From NCBI RefSeq assembly GCF_020882245.1, contig NC_083598.1, positions 54,101,858 through 54,165,857 on the forward strand: a stretch of DNA of 64,000 nt, in the 5' to 3' direction. Each line of letters starts with the position of its first letter. The first letter of the stretch is position 1. Below the pieces are notes generated by a model, which saw only the letters and a program-made list of their open reading frames with translations, did not search any database and had not been told where the DNA came from. The DNA is from Rhopalosiphum padi. Taxonomy: Eukaryota > Arthropoda > Insecta > Hemiptera > Aphididae. The position numbers and the translations under genes are program-made. Shown piece by piece: positions 52,301 through 63,757 of this stretch.

Positions 52301-55177
52301 GTTTATGAGTTACAAGTATTTAAAGTTTAGATGAGCTGGTTAGAGAAGTATGGAAATATCCCACTAAATGTTGGTTGGTCTACTACTCCGCTTATTTAAA
52401 TTCTAAATACTCATAAACTACTCCTTTAAATTTTGATTTTTATGTATTGAAATATTTCAAAAATATTCTAGTTTGGAATATGAGATTAAAAATGTATATT
52501 TTTATTAAAAAAAGTAAAAAACTTAAAAAATTATAACAAAATAAAATATAATAAAATATATTTTTTATAAATGTTATAATTTTCTAGATATTATGTAAAC
52601 AAAATTTTTAAATAATGAGTTTTATTCAATAAAATAATCACTCAATAAATAAAAATAAGTATGTGCATAAAATATAATATCTAAATTGGCAAACTTTCTA
52701 GAAGTTTAATTTTCATAAAATATAAATATATTGCTATGATACCTTTATTACAAATAATGGAGCAAGTTTATTATATTAAATTCTTTACCTACATAGGAAA
52801 ATCACTCTTATTTTAATTAATTGTAATAATACTTTATATTTTACCATCTATAATTTTATTATTATAAAAGTACATAAATTCAACAATTTTTACACTGGGG
52901 ATTTATTTTTTTGCAGTTCTCAAGCTATACAACTGTCATATCATATTTGATTTAATATACATTTAAAACTAGGTTCACACTAGTTTGTAGACTGTAGTGT
53001 TGTGTCACATATGTATAATGTGTTTGAAAATGTTTAAATATGTATAAAATAATATGAGTTAGCGAGAACTCGACTTGATTACCAAGTTTATTTTTTATGT
53101 CAAACTTTATTTATTTCAATTAAAATTTTAGTCATTACTTATGTTTGCTTCAATATTTGCTGTAATTGGAGTTGCTATTTATGAAACTGGTGGAATATCA
53201 CAAATTTGGAAGATTGCTGATAAATATGGACGAATTGAATTTAATAAGTACTTTAAATTTTAAATTTAGATAGAAAATATAACATTAAAGAATATTTTAA
53301 ACATTAATAAAAATTATTTCATATTAATAACAAGGATGACCTTGTTACAACCCTTAGATATATTTTTTTTAAATTGAAAAAATATTTTAGTTTTAATATA
53401 GATCCCACAGAAAGACATAGTTGGTTTAGTCTGGTGATTGGTGGTATGTTTACCTATGTTTCACTGTATGCAATTAATCAAACACAAGTACAAAGGTATT
53501 TAACTATGAAAGACTATAATACAGCTGTAAAATCTTTGTGGTGTAGCTTACCCCTTTTGTCATTGCTATCTATTTCAACAAGTTTTTCGGGGTTGGCAAT
53601 GTTTTCAAAATACCATGACTGTGATCCTATCAAGTATTCATTGCTGTTATATAAGTTTAGATCAAAATTGTAACACAAATATTTTCAAAGGTCTGGTCGT
53701 ATATCACGTGGAGATCAGTTGATGCCTTTGTATGTATCAGATACTATGGGATCAGTTCCAGGATTGACTGGATTATTTGTTGCTGGTATATTCTCAGCTG
53801 CATTAAGTTCTGTTTCGCCGGTGCTTAACTCTTTAGCTGCAGTTACAATGGAAGATTATCTTAAGGTATCTTAGAATTTCTAATTTTATTAATTATTGTG
53901 CATATTAAAATAATAATTTATTTTTTGTATTACATTTAGCCTTTTATGAAACAAGAAATTTCAGATAAAAAACGAGTATTTTATATGAAAATATTAGTCC
54001 TTACCTATGGCGCAATTTGTTTGCTATTAGCTTTTTTGAGTCAATATTTGGGATCAATACTTCAAACTTCATTGGTTATATTTGGAGTGATTGGTGGACC
54101 AGTATTAGCAGTATTTACAATGGGAATACTATTACCTCATGTCAACCAAAAAGTATTTTATTCCCACTATTTTTATACAACAAACTATCAGTTAACACTA
54201 TTTTATTATTTTAGGGTTCATTGAGTGGGCTTGTAATCGGCTTATTATTTTCATTTTCAATTGGGTTTGGTAGACCTAAAGATAAAAATTTGCCAACATA
54301 CATAGATGGATGTCCAGGGCTAAATAAAACTCTTCAGCTATCTTCCTCGTTATATAATGAGTAATTACAACTTAACTATATTATGTTTTTAACTTGGTGA
54401 TTTTTTTTATTCATTATTTAAAAATTCATTAACATTGAAAGCTAAATTTAGGATAAGTAGTTAATTAATTATTTAGCCTAGATGAGCAAAGTAGTGGATT
54501 AATATCATGTTGTTTAGTAATGATTTATAAAAACATGAAAATATATTTTCTAAAACATTGAAATAGTGAATGTTCTTACAATATAGTAGTGCATATTAAA
54601 TCTTTTGCATCAATTGACTTAAATTTAATAATATTTTTAATTTAAGCTAATAAATGTAAAATTTATATCAAACTTATTACGTTATAATTTACAAATGAAA
54701 ATTCATAAAATATTGCTTTTTAATGTTGTCAAATTTTTGCGTATGATTGAAATTCAAATATTGAATCGATATTGAATAAATTATTAGAAAACTGAAATAT
54801 TACTATTAATTTTAATTTACTAAATTTGATTTTTTTAAGGTTACCAAATGACAATCATCATTATTATTATTGGTATCGCATTAGTTATTTGTACACAATA
54901 GTCCTTGGTTTTATGGTAACATTCTTAATTGCACTTGTGGTGAGTTCAATTTTCAAAGAAGAGCATTGTAATAATCCAGATTTGTTTACACCATTTGTTG
55001 CCAAACGTTTAAGAAAACGTGGATTATTATTGAAAAAAAAATTTGTCAAAATGGTTTGTTTTTATAGTCATCAATTTATTTACTGTTTTTTTTTATTATT
55101 ATTATTAATTATGTAATATTTTTATTGTTTTATAGGATATAAGTAGTCCAGATGAGTTAAATCATATATTAAGATAA
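49348..55177 (+). CDS. SLC5-family sodium:solute symporter (SLC5A8/SLC5A6-like)
   Basis: Exons: 49348-49381 (candidate first), 49887-50032, 50103-50324, 50493-50717, 53132-53247, 53391-53633, 53691-53865, 53940-54152, 54215-54360, 54840-55053, 55136-55177 (stop TAA). Every junction keeps frame, giving 591 aa, normal for SLC5 proteins. Family landmarks: FGIVDYIVFAIMLVMSASIGIYY (TM1), PVAFSLMASFMSAITLFGVSSENY, YLEKRFG, GGIKAVIITDVFQ, HSWFSLVIGGMFTYVSLYAINQTQVQRYL, SKYHDCDP, VAGIFSAALSSVSPVLNSLA with the paired serines of the Na2 sodium site, TMEDYLK, and VIFGVIGGPVLAVFTMGIL. These place it in the SLC5A5/6/8/12 branch, which moves iodide, vitamins, lactate or other monocarboxylates with Na+. Substrate is not predictable. 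The choice between the first exon at 49348 and that at 47092 is open. Intron 50718-53131 is packed with transposon copies. Confidence 0.93.
51015..51679. mobile_element. 665-bp DNA transposon with TIRs and exact 8-bp target duplication
   Basis: The ends 'ggaactcgcgtcgtatgc' and 'gcatacgacgcgagttcc' are exact inverted repeats extending about 25 bp. They are flanked by identical 'aaataatt' (51007-51014 and 51680-51687). It lies in a symporter intron. Exact TIRs suggest a fairly recent insertion. A minus-strand coding relic is inside (51140-51410). An 8-bp duplication fits Merlin or hAT, and the relic's layout makes me lean to Merlin, without proof. Confidence 0.8.
51140..51410 (-). pseudogene. 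N-terminal transposase-like fragment, broken
   Basis: Inside the 665-bp element, the minus strand reads from an ATG near 51405: MEHFIDFYRHVIYNDESCTN followed by a stretch with LKQCGVLPTAKVCQK and NSK. It then changes frame to KYGIKTRGATNLLERQLMEE before a stop. It looks like the start of a transposase coding region whose catalytic part has been lost by internal deletion. The cysteine spacing could be a remnant of a zinc-binding N-terminus, as in ISXO2/Merlin-type transposases. This is inference. Confidence 0.4.
51792..51946. mobile_element. 155-bp hAT-like miniature element
   Basis: Inverted ends 'cagacacaaacgcagg' and 'cctgcgttcgcgcctg', with 'ttttgggaggggg' and 'cccaaaacccccc' just inside. 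Flanked by an identical 8-bp duplication, 'gtcttaat' (51784-51791 and 51947-51954). It lies in the same symporter intron. Confidence 0.85.
52119..52650. repeat. long fold-back element, full-length copy
   Basis: The termini 'tgagtgattcattgaa' and 'ataaaataatcactca' are inverted. The arms pair almost throughout: 'aattttttaagtttttac' with 'aaaacttaaaaaatt'; 'tttcatattctg' with 'ggaatatgag'; 'gagtagtttatgagtta' (about 52296-52312) with 'actcataaactactc' (about 52408-52422). A roughly 60-base loop region with 'gatgagctgg ... ctactactccgc' remains. The transcript of this intron could form a long hairpin. Related ends or loops occur at 1-195, 7640, 10913, 19155, 39312 and 54478. Confidence 0.7.
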
Positions 55178-56159
55178 GATGGATTTGTTACTATATTTTT
55201 TTTTCATTATACATTGTTGAAGATCTTTTTACATTTATATCGCTGGTACATATTATATTTTATATAATCAATAATAATGATAAAACCTTTTTCGATGTTA
55301 TTAAATGTTTGTTTTTAAAGACATCTATTATAGATTATGAATCAGAGCAATATAAACCAGGCAGGTAATTGTCCAAAATAGACAGACAAAAGTTAATAGT
55401 ATATCTTTATATTATATCTTATATAAGAGTAACTTCAAGTAGTGACAATGGGTGTGGCTAACAAAATACTACTAGAAGCATAATTTTATTATTTCGACAA
55501 CTGCCTAGATTGCATTTTGGTAAGATTTACAGTGTAAAATAATTTTTAGACTGTGGTTGATTTTCAGAAGCAATAGCTGTTGACGAGAAATAATTTAATC
55601 AAAGGGTGTAGTGTGGCCATCCCAACTAAGGTGGAAAAGACAAATTATAGTTGACCATTTACTATGTTACTATGTAACATATGATCATTGTCTTAACAAC
55701 ATTGATATGCATGCAATTATGATTATGAAATGACAAAAAACCAATGCTGGTATGATAAAAGGAATCTTATCAAAAGAGTATACTTTACTAGTTATAAATG
55801 GATTGTCTCAAGCATACAACATATATTATACAAATTCTACAATATATTTGCTATGTATTAATAGCTGTTACAATTTATACTAGATATAATACAATTGATA
55901 AAAGTATTTTATCAACTAAATTTATATGTTTTATAAAAGTATGAACATTGTATAAAATTTTTTAATAACTAAAAAAAAAAAAAAATATTGAACAATTTTG
56001 TGCTAAATGTATTAAAATTAAATAATGATTAATAATAAATTATAAGCATATTAAATGGTTTTTTTGGGTTTTATGCTAAAAGTAAAATTATAATAAATAT
56101 AGTAACTATACTAATTAATAATGTAATAGGTAAGTGTATTATACAAAATTTAATATTAA
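55178..56159. other. intergenic region between convergent SLC5 and POLA1 genes
   Basis: Holds the 3' untranslated regions of both convergent genes. No unambiguous AATAAA signal could be assigned to either, and no additional gene is seen. Confidence 0.5.
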
Positions 56160-59100
56160 CTAATATTGGCCAAATATTTCTTTTAAATTAACATAGTAGA
56201 AATCATGATGTTTAAGCACTTTTTGCATTTTAGTTTTTAATCTACCATAAGCTAAATATAATGGATCCTCATTAGCTAATTTTAATTCCTTGTTTCTGTA
56301 CAATACTTTGTCAATGTCAAATAAAAACAGGTAATATCTTAGTTGAAACAATAGCTGGCCAGCTGAATACTAAAAATATAAAAATAAATATCAAATAATA
56401 AACTTTTTATTGAAAGGAAATATGTAATATAATAATAAATAAGGATTCCAGATTATTTCACTATGATTTATATAATTGAAATTATACCAAAGTGTTTTAT
56501 ATATTTTAATGGTAATTAAAGATTTAAAAAAAATATTATTACCCATGCTTAGTAATAAAAATATTTAGGTTTACATTACAGTTTGAATTACAATAAAACT
56601 TGAGTTTAATCATAGATAATAAAAGAATGGATTGGCCATTCCTATATTAACAACATAGGGGTTTGCGAGCCGGAATGTGGATGAGAAACAGACTGCTTTT
56701 ATATAGTGCTCTCACTCTAGTAAGGGGTTTTATCGTTTATTTTATTATACATTTTGATAATTGATAAAACCCCTTGTAACCTCAAAGTAAAATAATGTTC
56801 ATGCCCATTGCTGATAGCCTATCCATTCTTTTATCATCTATGACTTCAATGAAATGTTTAGTTTTTTTTTATTATTAGTATTAAAAAAATATAAGAGTTG
56901 TGGGAGGAAATGATATTGTATCATATTTCAACTTACTAATTATTATACTTAACTAATTTAGTGTTTAAATATATTTTAAATACTTAATACAGAAGCTATA
57001 AAAAATAAATGATTAAAAATATTTACTGAAATACCTACTTCCTTTTTTAATGTTCCAGATTCACATTGTATACACATTTCATCACTTGTATGAGGCAAAT
57101 ATTTGCTTTTATAATCACAAGTACTTTCGTCACAGACATAATAACTCTAAAAAAATAATAGAAACAAATTATACAAGAATAATTGTGCACGCATAGACAT
57201 ATAAAGTAAAACTTCTAAACGGCACTTTTGGTCAATAAAATTTTGATTATTTAAAGGAAGTAATAAATTCTTGAAATTTATAAATGGTTAATGTCTAAAA
57301 TCACTAAATCACAAAACAGATGAAACATAGCCAGTCAAAAAATTTATATTTTAGTTATTATTGTTTAGTTAATGTATGGTTATAATATTATCTTTGTAAT
57401 TGTTTGTGTCACAGATGTCTGTAATACGAGATTGTTGTCACTATATCGTGTTTTATAATTATTTTTAAATAAGTGTGGGCTATTCAAAGTTTCCAAATCA
57501 AAGAGTTGTGGAAATGTTCTCATTAACATAAAAAAAAATCTGTTAGGGGAAGTTTTACTAAACTTAGATTATTAAATAAAATGTAGACAAAAATGTATCA
57601 CCTTATAAAACTTTGTTGTATGCTTCCTTATATTTGCCCATAAAATATTTTCCAACATCCCAATATATTTATATGGTGAAATAAAACATTCTAAATTAGA
57701 ACACTTTTCCAAGGAAAATTCTAATTTACCATTAGGCTAAAATATTAAATCAAGTCAGTTCAAATTATATTTTCATATGAGATTAATAATCTAAATAATA
57801 CCTTTTTAATTACTGGTGTCAATAATTCTAAATCACTTTTACAACCAAGACATTTGAATTTAAATCTAAATTTATGATTTAAAATATTAATTAATTCAAC
57901 ATTTAATAATATAGATGTATGTATTTGGAATTTAATACTCACGTGTCACAACCACTAAATCTTGTAGCATCATCCAAATCAATTGCATTTTCTTCATGTG
58001 AATTCTCATAAATGGTGTTTGTCCTTTGATTTTGGTACAATGCAGGATCAAGGCCTATTAAAAATAAAATAGAATAACATTTTGCAAAATCATAAGATGG
58101 CAACAACCAAACCTAAATACTCAGCAATCATTTTAGCATCAATGTCTTCTAATGGTGCACATAGTCTCATTATTACTGGATGTATTTGTTGTGATAAATA
58201 ATACTTAAAATCGATTTTTAAATTAGTATTATTTTTTAGCTCGTCTACATGATAAACTCTTTGAGTGGATGCAAGATTTGTTCCATCCTATTGATTATAA
58301 CAAATATTTTTTTAATAGTTTCTCAATCTACTTAACAATAAAAATATAGAAATAAACTTACTTCACAAACAACATATGATACAGTATCGCCTTGTCTAAA
58401 TTTAATACTTTGTTTATTAAGGCGTTGAGCAATGGCTACATGTGGTAATGCTTTAGCATCTGAATAATCTTGAGGAGCTTTAGTTAATGTTTTACTAATA
58501 GCCAAAAGTCCAAGAGGAACATTATTTCCCTCACAATCGGCTCTAAGTTTTTCTAATTGCGCACAAATATTTGACACTCTTTCTTCAGGAGACTGATCAC
58601 ATAATATTTGTCTCAAGACAAATCTAAATTATTTAATTATGTTTAATCAACAACTATATTATAATTAAAACATATAAATAAATAAAAAAAATTAATTTTA
58701 CCGTCCAGCTTCTTGTGATAATTGTGACCAATCTCTTCTTACAATATCCAATCCTTTGATCTCTTCCTTAGTTATAAATTCACCTGAAGGTAGTTTTGAT
58801 ATAGATATAGCAGCATATTTTTTTTTTTTTAATAATAACATGTATTTAAAAATGCCATCAATATCTAATTCCACTTGCTTATACATTTTATTGACTTCAG
58901 CTTTAATCTAATAGTAAATAATAAATATTTAATAATGAGAAAAAGTATATTACACAAAATAGTAAATACATACTTTATAACCAATTTTCATAACTTGATC
59001 ATAGTCAACACAGTTTGAGTTTATCATTAATGAATCTGTATCTCCATAAATAACGTCAAATGATAGTTTCTCAACTAATGCTTTAGTACTAATTAATATT

Positions 59101-62100
59101 TCTCTACCTTTAGCAGTAATTAATGCAGCCAATGGCTTAGCATAAAAACGGGAATGTGTAAATCCCAAACATCCATACATACTATTAGCAGTAAGTTTTA
59201 GTGCAGTTTGCCTTAAATTATACTAAAACAAAATTAAAAATGTACAACTTTATTTAAAACATAAACCTAACATTCATATTTAAATGCATAATTAATGTTT
59301 TATTTATATTTTAGTCTTTAATTGAATATTAACAAAAATATTACAATCTATACTAACTAAACACACTTCACGATATACATTTTAAAATTAAATTAATATT
59401 TATTAGTATTCTATACATTATTGATACACTCTTCATACTTATAAATACTAAATTATCATATTGATCAAACTAAAATATCCAACTAATAATAGTACCATTA
59501 TTATATATTATATTACAATAAAAATTTAATTATTAAGATAATAACAATATATTATAAATCACCTGCTCTTTAAGTGTAGCAGATATTTTTGGATCATTCA
59601 TTAATTTCTTTACTTCTCTTCGTGAATCTACCAATGACTTAATTTCGGCAGGTAAAATTCCACGGGCAACAGATTGATTTGGAGTTAATTTTAATAATTC
59701 AGCTATTTCATCATCACCCTAATTCAAAAAATAAATTGTTAATAAATTATACCTAATACTAAGTATTATAATTAATGTAAACCTCTTGAGCTAGCAATGT
59801 TCGAAAGCTAACTGTAGTGAAACAAATATTGTATTCTTGAATTATACTTGGATAAAGTGAGTTGAAATCCATTAATAATATCATTTTGTTATAAAAACCA
59901 ACTTTTGGATCAAGTACAAGACCTCCTAAATATTGAGCTTTTTTACGGCCATTTTTTTTATTATTATCTTCATCTACATTATCTTCATTCTAATTAAATT
60001 GATAAAATATAAATATACTATAAATGTATACATACAAAAATTAAATTTACTTTGTTCATTGATCTTTTTTTATACTGTTTATCGGGAAGTATATATCCTT
60101 TTTCATTAAAGGCATGTAATAAAAGATATTCATTCCTTTCGGCACGGCCACCAATTAAGGTTCTGGATAGTAAATTTCCTGCGACTTTAGTTATTTGTAA
60201 TGCTAAAGGTAATACATTCATTTGACACATAATGCGCATTATGCAAGAAGTATCCATAATTGTAAATTTGATTAGCTGCATTAAAGATACAGCTGAACTG
60301 TAAATTTATATTATATATTAAATCATTTTTTCATATATATATATATATACATTAATTAATTTTAGAAACATACCAATACATATAACTAACTTCATCATCA
60401 GATAAATTAAATTGTTCATTTTCTTTGACATTGAGAATCTACAAATTAAAATTAATAATAATATAAGTACATGGTACAGACAACAGGGTGAGGATGTTGA
60501 CACTTGCTCACCCAACCTTACTTTTATGCAAGCTTTACCATTATTATTACTTTATATGCCAATGATAAATTATTAAATTTTAAAAATGATTTGGAATGAA
60601 GTGCAACTAATATTTAATTATTTTATAATGATATTTAAAATATTTCTATTTATAATTTTTAAGCTTTAACTTGTACCATAAGCATAGTAATATCAATGAA
60701 ATACAGGGAATCCAACTTGTGTTATTTAAATAATTAGATTATTACTAATAGTGATGTTTGGTATAGCTTGTGTCTTTTGTGAATTGTGATGATAATAATA
60801 AAACTTCTTTCTATACAATCATACCTCAAAAGTAAAAATAAAAAAAAGCCATTATATTGAAAATATATTTACAGAAAGAAAAATGCGCTTAAATCAGTTT
60901 TAAAAATACTCTAAAAATGTATATAATAATGTTAGCATTCAATTTACATTTTGGTAAGAAATAAAACTAAAAATACATTTATACATTTTATAAAATAGGT
61001 ATATTTGATATTTTAGATTTTTATCATTACTATTAGTATTTATCTTTACACTAATAATAACTAAATAAATCACTACTCAAGTACAATTTATATTAACTTT
61101 ATAATCTGAGGAATATTTTATGAAATGTTCCAAAATTTTTTTTTAACATGTTGACTGCCACATGGCCGTCGGCGGTCATTCAATTGATATTTGTTTTACG
61201 CCAAGAATATTTTTCAATGTATTCTAAATTTGTAAACCCAAATATTTGAAAAAATAGAAAAATAGAAAAAAAATTGTAATAATTCCCACTACGCCACGGT
61301 CCTTATTTTAGTGCATTATTGTAGCGCCATAGAAAAGTTAATAATATAAAACCAAATGCATTTATGGTCGCAGGCGGTCATATGGTGTGGTAGTAATGAT
61401 GAACTATGGGCGCTGGTGGTCACAAATGTATAAAATTTGAGAATTACAGATGACCGCCGGCGGCCATGTGGCAGTAAACGTGTTAAATAAATACATACAT
61501 TATGTAAAATTAATAGGTTCCTTACTTTGCATAGCATCTTAAATGATAGTATAATTATTAATTACTGATTTAATAATATAATATACCTGCTCGGATAACG
61601 AGTATAAATCATAACTCCTTGCTTTAATTAATTCTTTTGCAGAAATTTGAGTATCACAAATCAATCTGCCACTGAGCACACTTTTTTCAGTCATAAATTT
61701 TCCCTAAAATTAATACCAATAAATAAAATGTTGATATATTAATTATGTTATAATTACTTTTTTGGGGAATAAAGTTCTGCGAAGACGACCAATTTTTGAC
61801 CAGTTTTGTATTTTGTTAGCTTCTAAGCGATTTACAAGCGTTGACAGTATGTGACTACATATATCATGTCCAATTATCATATCTGGATCAATTTTGGATA
61901 ACTTGGCAAGAAAAAAAGTTAGCAATGCTCGTTCTGAATCCATTTTTATAATTTTAGAAGGATCTCCACATTTTTTTAATTCTTCTTGATATCTGACCGG
62001 CCATGGTATATTACTTGGACGTGATATAGCTAATTCAAAAATGAAAGTTTATTTAATTATAAATAAGTAGTGCTAAATTATTGATTTACAAAATAAGTTA

Positions 62101-63446
62101 TATAGTTATATAAAATAAAAATTTAAATATGCAGTTTTATAGGCAAAATATTTTACTAAAAAGTAAAATAGTATAACTAATTACGTTTCATATAATAAAA
62201 TATAATTTTAATCACCACAAAAAAATTGATTATGAAGAGGAGTTGGTGGAGCTTGATCTAATGGGAAATGTGTATGCACCAAACAACTTATAATTATTAT
62301 TTCATTTTGTTTTGTTTTTTTATTATAAGTAATTCTTGGATTTAAAGTCATTATGACTACTGGTGGTGGCGAAGAACTAGGTGCTAATTGAATATTTTTC
62401 ATATCTAAACATAATACCTATAAAATATAATTTATTAAACATTTATTGATAAAATGCGAAATAAGGAATATTTCAATGTAAATATAATATATTATTTACC
62501 TCTATTTTGCACCAACTCATAGGATTATTTGAAAGTTGAGGAACTTTTATGTCTAACCAACAGGGTCCCTTTATCTTTTGATCTAAAAGTAGAAGCTCTA
62601 AGAATGAAGTATTTGTACCAAATATTCGACTAAATGTTTTGCCACTTAAATCTTCAGGCAAAGGTGGATGTGAAGCCTAGAAAAATAAAAAATAAACTTA
62701 TTATAAAAATTATTATTTAATATTTATGTTAATATTTACTAACAGAATATCTTATCTCCAAATATTCACTCTCATCTGCAACATCAGCTAAATCAAATGC
62801 ATATTTTTTAGTAATTTTGCGAGATTTAAAATTTTGAATTTGGTACTTGTCAGTGAGATTATTAAATTCGTTATAAACATCAACCATTTTTACTTCTTCA
62901 TTGTCAGATGTCTGTAATATTATAAATTATAATATTAAAGTGATTTAATACTTATTAATACTTATAGATCTTACTGTATTTCTTGGAAGTAAAAACATTC
63001 TTCTTTCAATGTTTTTAACTACTACACAACAGCTTACATAAGTATCAAAATTTACAGGTTTTACTTTACCAAAAAGAAATACAACTCCAGGCTGTTTGAA
63101 CACATCTTCAAATGCATCCAAGTAAAAAAAACGAAAAACCTATAATTAAATTATCCAAATTGTTAATTAGTTAATAGTCATTAATTGTAATAATTTAATA
63201 CAGTGAAACCATTTAATATAATTAATGTAAGATGTAGTTTGAGACTATTTTTTTTTAAATTTATTCTTATTAAAATGAGTATAACTAAAGAAGCTGAATA
63301 ATTAATTAATATTAAATGATATATACTATATTATAAATAAATACAAATAAAAATATTGACAAACTTGAGTTCCATTCTTATCTGTTGTCAGGGGCAATTT
63401 AGAAGAAATATCATGTGGTAAAGCAACTTGTTCTTCCTCTTGAACA
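56160..63446 (-). CDS. POLA1: DNA polymerase alpha catalytic subunit, 3' portion (20 exons)
   Basis: Exons in transcript order: 63446-63365, 63139-62975, 62911-62744, 62676-62500, 62417-62216, 62029-61758, 61703-61587, 60438-60374, 60297-60051, 59989-59783, 59718-59563, 59222-58974, 58907-58702, 58623-58362, 58287-58113, 58054-57943, 57865-57802, 57736-57602, 57146-57039, 56369-56160 (TAG). All phases agree, giving 1125 codons before the stop. Seen: FGTNTSFLELLLL..KIKGPCWL and DPDMIIGHDI (exonuclease-like domain, inactive in Pol alpha), MDFNSLYPSIIQEYNICFTT (motif A), KLTANSMYGCLGF (motif B), YGDTDSLM (motif C) and KKKKYAA. Two C-terminal zinc modules follow, with all eight cysteines kept (CLGC/CSNLEC and CDESTC/CIQC); the second binds the B subunit in known enzymes. 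With primase it makes RNA-DNA primers in the nucleus. About 340 N-terminal residues, judged against human POLA1 (1462 aa), lie past the window edge. Confidence 0.97.
56611..56842. mobile_element. 232-bp inverted-repeat miniature element in a POLA1 intron
   Basis: The left end 'catagataataaaagaatgg' and right end 'ccattcttttatcatctatg' are inverted copies with one difference over 20 bases. A second inner pair, 'aaggggttttatc' / 'gataaaacccctt', is also present. The flanks 'agtttaat' and 'acttcaat' agree at only 6 of 8 positions. No coding content. Superfamily uncertain. Confidence 0.65.
61143..61486. mobile_element. piggyBac-type miniature element (TTAA-flanked)
   Basis: Begins and ends at TTAA (61143-61146, 61483-61486). 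The termini 'ttaacatgttgactgccac' and, read inward on the other strand, 'ttaacacgtttactgccac' are inverted and followed by 'atggccg.cggcggtcat' in both arms. Further copies of that GC-rich word lie inside (near 61367 and 61407). TTAA target sites are diagnostic of piggyBac-like transposition. It lies in the intron between 60438 and 61587 of POLA1. The 73-codon frame at 61316-61537 is an artefact of the element. Confidence 0.75.
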
Positions 63447-63449
63447 CTA

Positions 63450-63750
63450 TTTAATTTTAAACAATGTTACAAATTTTAATTATAATGTATTTTATAAATT
63501 ATAATATAATTTTAAGTTATAGTTACTTACTTTTAATGATAAAGGTATTTTTTTTATTTAACTAACTATCTAGTATCTATTAGAGGATATAAATATACAA
63601 TTGACTATGAATAATTCAATATTTAAAGAACATTTAAATAAACTTTAAACTATAGTTTATAATTATAAATTCAAAATATAATTTTAATTAGCAAGTTATG
63701 AAAATATTAACATATATGTATAATATATATATATATAGTGATAATACTAT
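63450..63750. other. POLA1 intronic DNA
   Basis: A+T-rich sequence upstream (on the minus strand) of the first recognised POLA1 exon. No further POLA1 exon is seen before the window edge. Confidence 0.5.
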
Positions 63751-63757
63751 AATAATT

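Noticed and set aside
61316..61537. 73-codon minus-strand frame
   Set aside because: Lies inside the TTAA-flanked miniature element within a POLA1 intron.
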